From the NCBI GenBank assembly GCA_902802215.1, contig CADCLH010000126.1:1-11071 (forward strand): a DNA stretch of 11,071 nt, given 5' to 3'. Each line of letters opens with the position of its first letter. Position 1 is the first letter of the stretch. The DNA is from Oscillospiraceae bacterium. Lineage in GTDB: Bacteria > Bacillota > Clostridia > Oscillospirales > Oscillospiraceae. Made by a program: the position numbers and the translations under genes. The notes below the pieces were generated by a model. It worked only from the letters and a program-made list of their open reading frames with translations. It ran no database searches and had not been told where the DNA came from. Of the stretch, positions 5,224 to 11,071 are shown piece after piece.

Positions 5224-6338
5224 TCAGAAGTATTCTCCCGGGATCTCGAGGACCAGATCGCTGGTCGGGAAGCTGCAGCAGGGATGGATGTAGCCGTAGT
5301 GGACGTCCGCCCAGCGGCGCATCTCGTTGGCCGGCGGGATGAACACCGTACCCTCCAGCAGGCGGGAGCGGCACCAGCCGCATTCGCCCGCGCGGCAGCG
5401 GGACGGAGCCTTGATGCCGGCGCGCTCGACGGCGACCAGGACGGGCTCGTCGGCCGACGCGGGGATCGTCCACTCCTGCGGCCCCTGGCGCACGGTGAGC
5501 GTAAAGCTCTTGCCGCGGAGCTCCTGCGGATAGCCCTCGCAGTCCCAGGGCGTCTTGGTGACGTCGATCAGCTTGCGGCAAAAGAGGCGCGGAGGCAGGC
5601 CGAGCTTCTCGATCTCCGGGCCGAGGAACTTGTACATGGCCTCCGGGCCGCAGAGGAACACGGAGTATTCCTCGTCCGCCGGGGCGTATTTCCCGATCAG
5701 CTCCGCCGTGATGAAGCCATGCTCGAAGCCCTCCTTTTCCTCCTCGGAGAGGACATGGACGACCTTGAACTTCGGGCAGCTGCGCGCCGCGCGAGCCGAA
5801 GAGCAGGGTCAGATTGAAGTCCTCGATGCCGTCGGCCAGCGCCCGGGCCATGGACAGGAAGGGCGTGATGCCCGAGCCGCCGGCGAGGCCGACGACGTTT
5901 TTGGCGTCGCGCAGATCCTCGTAGTAGAAGAAGCCCTGCGGGCAGGAGCTGACGAGCGTGTCGCCCGGCTTTTTCTCCGCGAGCAGACGGTCGGCAACAA
6001 AGCCGCCTGGATTGGAGCGCACGGTGATCGCGTACTCGCCGTTGAGCGCATCCTTCGGGGAGGAGCAGAGCGAGTAGGAGCGCGTCACGAAGCTGCCGTC
6101 CAGCGGGAGCTTGAGCGAGATGTACTGACCGGCGCGGAAGTAGGGCAGCGGCGCGCCGTCGGGCCGTTTGAGGACAAAGGTTTTGGCCTGTGCTCCGCCG
6201 CGGTCGACGATGCGGTCGATGACCAGCTCAAGAGCGTCGGGGTGCAGGGATGGCCTTTTCGCGGACCTTTTTCATGTTTTTGAACTTGAGCATGTCGAGC
6301 TTCCCGATCAGCCCGACTTTCACCTTCAGATCAGGCAT
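5224..6338 (-). pseudogene. FAD/NAD(P)H reductase with C-terminal 2Fe-2S ferredoxin domain, frame broken twice
   Basis: The gene reads in three frames. Frame one starts at the ATG at 6338 (MPDLKVKVGLIGKLDML) and stops at 6228. Frame two is open from about 6250 to about 5777, with the flavin-binding motif TRSYSLCSSP and the nucleotide-binding motif GGSGITPF. Frame three runs from about 5789 to the TGA at 5224, with VFLCGPEAMY and a plant-type 2Fe-2S motif, CRAGECGWC plus a later CC. The first break lies at the CCC run 6247-6249. The second lies at 5777-5789, where about 13 residues usual between FGSR and PKFKVVHV also seem missing. A restored protein of about 370-385 residues would pass electrons from NAD(P)H through FAD to a 2Fe-2S cluster. 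Its ATG overlaps the stop of the upstream oxidoreductase (TAATG), so the two are translationally coupled and it is probably that enzyme's electron donor. Confidence 0.85.
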
Positions 6339-7887
6339 TACTTGTTCCCTCCTTCGCTCCAGGTTTTGAGATCCTTCAGGGCGCTGGCGGCGATCAGCTG
6401 GCCGCAGATGATCGTGGCGGAGTAGCCGTCGCTGCGCGGGCCGGCCGCGCCGATCGGCCGCAGGCCCTTGATCGGGTAGTCGTCGCCGATCATCTGCATA
6501 CGGGCCATCATGCCGTCCCAATCGCGCGCCTCGTAGCCGTAGACCGAGCCCTCGGGCACGCCGAGATAGCGGGCGAAGGTCCAGGGGGAGGCGACCTCCA
6601 TCTCCTCGATATGGCCCGTAAGATCGATGCCGGTTTTCTCCCTGAGGATGCGCAGCATCTTCTTCGCGCCGTCGGTTTTGAACTTGAAGTAGTCCTCCTG
6701 CTTCAGCTCGCCCCACTCCCCGGGCGCGCCGAAGGTCGTGAAGGAGCAGACGCAGGTGCCCTTGGGCGAGAAGTCGGGATTGACGATGTTGTAGCAAAGG
6801 AAGATCGAGTAGTCGTTGGTCTTCATGCCGCCCTGGATGCGCTTGTACTCCTCAGCGGAGTCGGCCGTGCTGGGCAGAAAATAGCTGTAGTCCGTGATGC
6901 CGAGCTCCTCGGGGGTTAAGTCGCAGCAGAAATAGGCGGTATACATGCGTCCGCCCAGGATGCGGTTGCGCGCCGCGGAGAGCTTCTTTTCCCGCTCGGG
7001 GATCAGCTCTTTCGGCATCATCCGGCCGTAGATGATATCCGGGTTGATGTTGGCCAGGGCGTAATCGCATTCGATGTCGCCGAGGTTGGTCCGCACGCCG
7101 CAGAGCCTGTCGCCGTTGAAGAGGAACTCTTCGGCGCGGCAGTTGAACCACACCGTGCCCCCGAGCTCGCGGAAGCGCTCGATCATCGCGGTGGAGAACT
7201 CATGCGAGGTGTGGGCGGGGATGTAGGCGCTGCGCTGGACGTACTTGTGCACCATCGCGGCGTAGTGGATGAAGGCCAGATGCTCCATGTCCACGCCGAG
7301 ATAGCTCCAGTAGGTGGCCAGGATATCCTGGCACTTCTTCGGCAGCTTCAGCGCGTCGAAGACCTTCTGCGTGCTGTAGGCGCCGCAGCGCAGCATGTCG
7401 GGATACTCCGTCTGCAGGACCTTCGAGTCCGGGTTGCCCTTCGAGGCCGTGATGTAGGCGATGCCGTCGAGCACCTCCTGGAAGAGCGCGAAGAGCTTCG
7501 TCATCTTCTCGCGCGAGCCGGGGACGTATTCCTCCATCTTGTCGATGAAGTTGTCGATGCCCGCGGGCATGGTCACGTCCATCGGGCTGCCGTCGGAATA
7601 CCTGGAGATCACGCGGAAGCAGTCCTTACATTCGTACCATTTGAGCTTGACGCCGTAGCCCTCCAGAATATTGCGCACGTCGCCGGGGTTGTCTTCGGGG
7701 CCGTAGTCGCAGATCTCATGCAGCGAGGGCTCGATCTGAAAGCGGCCGCGGACAAAGCTGGTGGCTGCGCCGCCCGGCAGGTTGTGCTTCTCGATCAGCA
7801 GCGTCTTTTTCCCGCAAGCTGACATTGCAGCGCGGCGGACATACCGGCGTTGCCGGCGCCTACGACCACGATGTCAAATTTGGGCAT
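6338..7887 (-). pseudogene. phytoene-desaturase-like NAD(P)/FAD oxidoreductase, single frameshift near the N-terminus
   Basis: The true start is the ATG at 7887, preceded by AGGAGG. It reads MPKFDIVVVGAGNAGMSAAL, the FAD-binding Rossmann motif, then breaks near 7806-7813. Adding one base to the GGG/AAAAA run there joins the Rossmann segment to GKKTLLIEKHNLPGGAATSF in one frame, giving about 516 residues. The C-terminal FAD motif GLRPIGAAGPRSDGY lies near the end. This COG1233-type family includes carotenoid desaturases and retinol saturase; the members oxidise or reduce C=C bonds. The substrate here is unknown. With a coupled NAD(P)H reductase downstream, reduction of an unsaturated substrate is plausible (inference). 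The internal ATG at 7825 would lack the Rossmann motif, so it is not a sensible start. A homopolymer slip or a sequencing error would explain the break equally well. Confidence 0.88.
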
Positions 7888-7935
7888 GTGTACATTCCTC
7901 CTTGTCAGTTTTCTGTTTCCGGGTTGCCTGTGTTT

Positions 7936-7964
7936 ATTTTAACTTGGTTACTTTTCCGATGCAA
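7936..7964 (-). promoter_or_regulatory. predicted promoter of the oxidoreductase operon
   Basis: On the minus strand, TTGCAT (7964-7959) and TAAAAT (7941-7936) are 17 bp apart. The predicted start is near 7929, about 42 bases upstream of the ATG at 7887. Confidence 0.55.
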
Positions 7965-8004
7965 TCACTCTGTTGACTTCAAAGGGGAATTTTAAAGGGC
8001 ATAA

Positions 8005-8041
8005 AACAGGACCCTGATCCGATCAAGATCAGAGTCCTGTT
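8005..8041 (-). terminator. intrinsic terminator of the lipoprotein gene
   Basis: AACAGGAC-C-CTGATC (8005-8019) pairs with GATCAG-A-GTCCTGTT (8027-8041) with a single mismatch and a 7-base loop. On the minus strand the stem runs into TTTTATG. It lies 40 bases past the lipoprotein stop. Confidence 0.8.
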
Positions 8042-8080
8042 CTAAAAGTATCCTCCCTGCACGCTCACTTCGGCGCTCCG

Positions 8081-9222
8081 TCAAAAGCGGCAGTTTTTCT
8101 CAAACTCCGCCGCGATCGGGTCGCCGTATTCTCTCCTGGCCGTCGGGTAGGTGATCCAGAAAGTCTTCAATCCCCGGTCGGTCAAGCACTCCTTGGAGTA
8201 GAAAATCTCTTCCCCGTTGTTGTTGTATCCGCTCTGGATGAACCAGTTTTCGCCGTGATTGAAATACGTGACGTCCGGGTTCTTCGAGGCGATATTGTAG
8301 TCCGTTTCATACGCGCCCTCCGGGATATAGCCCGGGGCGATCTCATTGACCGCGATCCGGATCTCATAGTCCGGATGCCGGAACGTGTACTGATATCCGA
8401 TATTCGGACGTTCATCCAGCTGGACAAAGCCGTCCGGAACGACAAACTCCGTCCCCTGAACGCCCGTAAAGCTGCCGGACGCGGATTGCTGATTCTCTCC
8501 GCCGCTCGTCTGGGCCGCAACGACCGAGAAGGTGTCCATCATATAGCGGAAGCGCCGCCCGAAGCCCTCGGATGCGACGATGTACATGTGCTCCGCGGCG
8601 ATGCGGCAGCCGTCCCCGGCGGGAATGATGTACAGCGTTTGCAGGTACTCGGGCATATACCCGCCGCCCTTGACCTCGTCTGCGTAGATCCGGATGCAGC
8701 TGCCCGCGAGCTCGAGCGGGAAGGCGTCATCCCTGCGGACCTCATACTCGTTCGAGAGCGTCTCGATGACGGATGCGGCGGCGGCTTCGGCGCTCAGCGG
8801 GCTATAGCTCACTTCGAGATAGTTTTCGGGCTTGCCGGCGTCGTCCCAGCACGAGACAAAGACCTCGCGATCCTGTTCGCTGTGACGTACGAAATTCTCA
8901 TAGTCGTAGTCCATCTCGAATCCCAGCGCGTCGTTCCGGATATGCTCGTAACGGACCGGCTCCTCCATGCCCTCGAGGATGATGACGTCCTCAAAGCGTT
9001 CGCCGTTTGCGTCTGAGCCGCGGGGGCTTCGGTCGCTTCGGCGGGGCCCGCCGGCTCCGAGCTCTGGACGGGCGCGGACGGCGCGGGTTCTCCGACGGGC
9101 TCCGTGCTCTGGACAGGCGCGGACGCCTCCGGCGCGGCCGGCCTCTTCCCGCAGCCGCCGAGCGCCGTCAGCAGCAGCAGGATCGCCAGCGCCAGGGCTA
9201 CCGTGTGTTTCCGTTTGATCAT
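8081..9222 (-). pseudogene. secreted lipoprotein, frameshifted in the linker
   Basis: The ATG at 9222 follows GGAGG and starts a lipoprotein signal, MIKRKHTVALALAILLLLTA, then LGGC with the acylated cysteine at residue 24. A low-complexity P/S/A/E linker (about 25-70) holds two 15-residue repeats. Near 9002-9025 the frame changes: the first frame turns into R/S-rich nonsense (to 8809), while the next frame reads GERFEDVIILEGMEEPV and continues soundly to 8081. Adding one base restores about 380 residues. The folded part seems to have two alpha/beta domains, about residues 90-235 (with MPEYLQTLYIIPAG) and 255-380 (with GYQYTFRHPDYEIRIA), possibly a repeat of one fold. I do not recognise the family. 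It would be anchored on the outer face of the membrane. The folded part alone, from 8968, would lack any export signal. Confidence 0.8.
9053..9125. repeat. imperfect direct repeat in the lipoprotein linker
   Basis: Two 28-base units (9053-9080 and 9098-9125), spaced 45 bases apart, differ at about two positions. They encode the repeated SAPVQS-(T/S)-EP-x-G segment after the lipobox. The 45-base period keeps the frame, as expected for an expandable surface linker. Confidence 0.7.
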
Positions 9223-9255
9223 TTTCTGTGCCTCCAGATCATTATGAGTATGCTT

Positions 9256-9284
9256 ATTATAACACGGGAAATCCGGTTATTCCA
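9256..9284 (-). promoter_or_regulatory. predicted promoter of the lipoprotein gene
   Basis: On the minus strand, TGGAAT (9284-9279) and a perfect TATAAT (9261-9256) are 17 bp apart. Transcription would start near 9249, 27 bases before the ATG. Confidence 0.6.
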
Positions 9285-9380
9285 GCGCGGAAAGCGGCGG
9301 CGCCCCTTAAAAATCCTTAACATCGTTCTGCGAAAGAGGCGCAGTCTTGTTCTTTGCCTGCGCGGTCCTTCTTCTTATAC

Positions 9381-9410
9381 TTGACAAATCAGCCGCCCGA
9401 ACCGGATAAT
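9381..9410 (+). promoter_or_regulatory. predicted promoter of the ThpR-MazG operon
   Basis: A perfect TTGACA (9381-9386) is followed after 18 bp by GATAAT (9405-9410). A second TATAAT at 9413-9418 is too far away (26 bp) to share this -35. The start would be near 9417, about 24 bases before the ATG. Confidence 0.7.
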
Positions 9411-9440
9411 AGTATAATCCCTCTTATCGGAGGCTCTGCC

Positions 9441-9974
9441 ATGAGACTGTTTATCGCCATCCGGCTGTCCGACACCGTGAAAGACAGCCTGATCCAAATG
9501 CAGAACGCGCTCTATGACCGGGGCGTGCGCGGGAACTACACGCCTGAGGAAAACCTGCACCTGACCCTCGCCTTCATCGGGGAGTACCCGGATGCGCAGC
9601 CGGTGCTGGACGCGCTGTCCTCCGTCACGTTCCGCCCGTTCGAGCTCAGTCTGGAGGGCATGGGCCGCTTCGGCGATCTGTGGTGGGCCGGGATGCGGGA
9701 GTCCGCGCCGCTTCAAGCCGCGGTGCGCCGCATCCGCAGGGCGCTTGCGGAAAGCGGCATCCCCTTTGACAAAAAGCGCTTCCGAGCGCACATCACCCTG
9801 ATCCGCAAAGCCTCCGGGGATCTGCCGGGGCTCTCCCCCTCCCCCGCCTCCATGACCGTGGACACGATCTCCCTCATGCGCTCCGACCGGGGCCGAAACG
9901 GCATGATCTACACCGAGCTCGGGACCGTGGAGGCGGATGCGGCACAGGGCGTTTCGCCAGCAGATCGTCATTAA
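9441..9974 (+). CDS. thpR: RNA 2',3'-cyclic phosphodiesterase (ThpR/LigT, 2H family)
   Basis: The protein has 177 residues, the usual length for bacterial ThpR. Both histidine motifs of the 2H phosphoesterase fold are present: HLTL at 40-43 and HITL at 117-120. Family members hydrolyse RNA 2',3'-cyclic phosphate ends to 2'-phosphates and can join 2'-5' RNA ends in vitro; the role in bacteria is unclear. The start at 9441 (MRLFIAIRLSD) is chosen because GGAGG lies 7 bases upstream and homologues begin this way. The frame is open 29 codons further upstream, but that part covers the promoter. The next gene begins 19 bases after the stop, so the two are probably one operon. Confidence 0.92.
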   Translation: MRLFIAIRLSDTVKDSLIQMQNALYDRGVRGNYTPEENLHLTLAFIGEYPDAQPVLDALSSVTFRPFELSLEGMGRFGDLWWAGMRESAPLQAAVRRIRRALAESGIPFDKKRFRAHITLIRKASGDLPGLSPSPASMTVDTISLMRSDRGRNGMIYTELGTVEADAAQGVSPADRH

Positions 9975-9993
9975 ACTCTCGCAGGTGATGAAA

Positions 9994-10314
9994 ATGAAAG
10001 AGGAAACGACAGCGAGGATCCGCAATTTTTCAAAAGAGCGGGACTGGGATCCGTTTCACACGCCCGCAAACCTGGCGAAATCCATCTCCATCGAGGCAAA
10101 CGAGCTGCTGGAGTGCTTCCAGTGGAGCGATACGGACTACGACCTTACCCACGTCGGGGAAGAGCTGGCCGACGTGATGGTGTACTGCCAGAACATGCTG
10201 GACGCGCTCGGTCTGGACGCCGACGCGATCATCAACGCCAAGATGGATCAGAACGAGGCCAAGTACCCCGTCGAAAAATGCCGCGGCAGCAACGCGAAAT
10301 ACGATCAACTGTGA
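9994..10314 (+). CDS. MazG-like nucleotide pyrophosphohydrolase
   Basis: These 106 residues match the small all-alpha NTP-pyrophosphatase (MazG/dCTPase-like) family, which cleaves nucleoside triphosphates to monophosphate plus pyrophosphate and clears unwanted nucleotides. The metal-binding pattern ExxE...ExxD is visible as E37/E40 (SIEANELLECFQW, 32-44) and E57/D60 (EELADVMVYC, 56-65). The N-terminal RDWDPFHTPANLAKSI and the C-terminal KYPVEKCRGSNAKY are characteristic of this subfamily. The ATG at 9994 is preferred because the AGG of the ribosome binding site lies 8 bases before it; the ATG at 9988 is too close to it. It is co-directional with the ThpR gene. The stop lies 19 bases from the end of the convergent GNAT gene, with no terminator between them. 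Confidence 0.9.
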   Translation: MKEETTARIRNFSKERDWDPFHTPANLAKSISIEANELLECFQWSDTDYDLTHVGEELADVMVYCQNMLDALGLDADAIINAKMDQNEAKYPVEKCRGSNAKYDQL

Positions 10315-10333
10315 GGAACGTGCTCCATTCCGG

Positions 10334-10792
10334 TCACCTCCGCTTCATCTGCTTCTCAAAGCGGAACATGCCGTCCGTTTCCTCTCCGGCGTCATCGTTT
10401 TCTTCACCGGCCTCCGGGCCGCAGGGTTCGGGATGATGAGAGTTGAAGAATTCGACGATGTGGAAGCCGCATTTGTTGACATAGAAGTGGATGTTTCTCG
10501 TCTCAAAGTACGGCGTGCAGGTTTCCCAGACGAGCGTTTCCGGATACAGGCGCTCGACGATCTTCAGCACAAGCCCGCCGACGATCCTCCCGTCCTCGCG
10601 GATCCGGTAGGCTGTGCCTCCGTCGATGCTGTTCTCGATCGTCCTGCGGGAGATGATTTCGCCGTCTTCCTCAAAATGCTCGTCCCGGCGTCCGAATTCC
10701 TCCATCGCGCCGTATTTGAACGCGCGCTGGTTGTCGAGGATGAACTGTTCCCGGTCGTCGTCCGTAAGCCGGGTGAGGGTAATTTTTGCCAT
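10334..10792 (-). CDS. GNAT-family N-acetyltransferase that seems to lack its acetyl-CoA core
   Basis: The 152 residues start MAKITLTRLTDDDREQFILDN and contain VWETCTPYFETRNIHFYVNKCGF (about 88-110), which I recall from a clostridial GNAT subfamily, then an acidic tail ending MFRFEKQMKRR. In those relatives, as I recall them, the segment after EDGxIVGGxV continues through a strand (LDLLFV) and the acetyl-CoA loop with GIGYAAW before xxEKLYPE. Here VGGLVLK (71-77) joins directly to IVERLYPE. About 35 residues, including the pyrophosphate-binding R/Q-x-x-G-x-G/A loop, are absent without a frame change. As read, the protein should not bind acetyl-CoA normally. The start at 10792 has GGAGG 7 bases upstream. 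Its leader contains a terminator-like hairpin (10811-10858). Confidence 0.8.
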   Translation of the reverse strand: MAKITLTRLTDDDREQFILDNQRAFKYGAMEEFGRRDEHFEEDGEIISRRTIENSIDGGTAYRIREDGRIVGGLVLKIVERLYPETLVWETCTPYFETRNIHFYVNKCGFHIVEFFNSHHPEPCGPEAGEENDDAGEETDGMFRFEKQMKRR

Positions 10793-10956
10793 GTTTTTGC
10801 CTCCTGTTTGAAAAAAGTGCTCGGCAACAAAAGGCTTTTCCAGCCATTTGTTCCGAGCTCACTCGACATCTTATCCAACAGGCGGCCTGCAAAGCTCACG
10901 CTTTACGATCCCCTACGCTACGGCGTACTGTCCTCCGATGACCGATATGAATTTGC
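10793..10956 (-). promoter_or_regulatory. structured 5' leader of the GNAT gene
   Basis: About 164 bases separate the predicted start of transcription from the ATG. The leader holds three short hairpins: TACGC/GCGTA (10914-10927), AAAGC/GCTTT (10891-10904) and CAGG/CCTG (10879-10889). These are followed by an intrinsic terminator just before the ribosome binding site. The sequence GTGAGCT occurs both in the second hairpin's loop region and just before the terminator. I do not recognise a known riboswitch or T-box in it. Attenuation is inferred. Confidence 0.45.
10811..10858 (-). terminator. intrinsic terminator (attenuator candidate) upstream of the GNAT gene
   Basis: GCTCGG-C-AACAAA-A-GGC (10819-10835) pairs with GCC-A-TTTGTT-CCGAGC (10843-10858), with one bulge, one A-A mismatch and a 7-base loop. 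On the minus strand the stem is followed by ACTTTTTTC, the classic terminator layout. It lies between the promoter at 10963-10991 and the GNAT ribosome binding site. Confidence 0.75.
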
Positions 10957-10962
10957 AGCTGT

Positions 10963-10991
10963 ATTATATAACCGTTCCGGGAAAAAAGCAA
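10963..10991 (-). promoter_or_regulatory. predicted promoter of the GNAT gene
   Basis: On the minus strand, TTGCTT (10991-10986) and a perfect TATAAT (10968-10963) are separated by 17 bp. The same boxes and spacing occur in the Crp/Fnr promoter at 1287-1315. Confidence 0.65.
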
Positions 10992-11022
10992 GCCTGAAAC
11001 CATGCGAAAAGAGCTTTTCATG

Positions 11023-11051
11023 TTGTATTACCGGGCCGGATCGTGTATCAT
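11023..11051 (+). promoter_or_regulatory. possible promoter of a gene beyond the right edge
   Basis: TTGTAT (11023-11028) and TATCAT (11046-11051) are 17 bp apart. Between this promoter and the GNAT promoter sits a short dyad, GAAAAG/CTTTTC (11006-11011 with 11014-11019), which could be a shared operator. No coding start is visible before the window ends. Confidence 0.35.
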
Positions 11052-11071
11052 CATCTTGGCAAATCGACGCA

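Noticed and set aside
8809..9015. C-terminal half of the 137-residue lipoprotein reading in the original frame
   Set aside because: After the linker it becomes serine/arginine-rich nonsense antisense-like to nothing known. The other frame carries the folded domain, so this is a frameshift tail.
9354..9440. 29-codon N-terminal extension of ThpR
   Set aside because: It covers the TTGACA/GATAAT promoter. The ATG at 9441 has the ribosome binding site and the family's normal MRLFIAI start.
10793..10956. T-box or ZTP (pfl) riboswitch in the GNAT leader
   Set aside because: The T-box GGTGG core is missing. A CCGCCTG segment recalls the ZTP motif, but the matching 5' domain is not there.

Overview
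The window looks like about 11 kb of chromosome from a fairly GC-rich anaerobic member of the Clostridia (Bacillota), probably a gut-type Oscillospirales/Christensenellales relative. The basis is strong GGAGG-type ribosome binding sites, sigma-A-like promoters, a Crp/Fnr regulator beside an iron-sulfur protein, and protein families typical of such bacteria. This placement is inferred, and I cannot name a species. I see no tRNA, rRNA, CRISPR array, transposase, integrase or phage gene.

Left part (1-2669). The start of a membrane protein leaves the window on the minus strand (1-124), and a short membrane ORF (182-376) lies divergent to it. A bidirectional terminator (434-472) follows. Next comes a divergent redox pair: a ferredoxin-type iron-sulfur protein (484-1272, minus) and a Crp/Fnr regulator (1372-2025, plus). 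They share a 99-bp promoter region that holds a perfect 18-bp palindrome. The palindrome sits just downstream of the regulator's predicted start of transcription and about 41.5 bp upstream of one possible start for the ferredoxin gene.

Middle (2166-5223). Two minus-strand multipass membrane proteins (2845-3498, then 2166-2669) are separated by a 146-bp run of stem-loops, including a three-way junction directly upstream of the second gene's ribosome binding site. A plus-strand M20 metallo-amidohydrolase (3824-5017) follows. It is convergent with the next operon, and the two are separated by four strong hairpins, two of which are copies of one sequence.

Right part (5224-11071). A minus-strand redox operon encodes a phytoene-desaturase-like FAD oxidoreductase (6338-7887). 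Its stop overlaps the start of an FAD/NAD(P)H/2Fe-2S reductase (5224-6338), which probably supplies it with electrons. A lipoprotein (8081-9222, minus) is divergent from a pair on the plus strand, ThpR/LigT-like RNA 2',3'-cyclic phosphodiesterase (9441-9974) and a MazG-like nucleotide pyrophosphohydrolase (9994-10314). A minus-strand GNAT acetyltransferase (10334-10792) has its own promoter and a leader that contains an intrinsic terminator.

The most striking overall pattern is damage. Four reading-frame breaks lie in three adjacent genes (the reductase twice, the oxidoreductase and the lipoprotein), and two stretches of protein appear to be missing (reductase and GNAT). All fall between about 5.78 and 10.57 kb, while the recognisable families to the left are intact. 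Either this segment is decaying or the underlying sequence has indel errors. I found no clear novel defence or mobile system. The best candidates for undescribed biology are the structured leaders and hairpin arrays.
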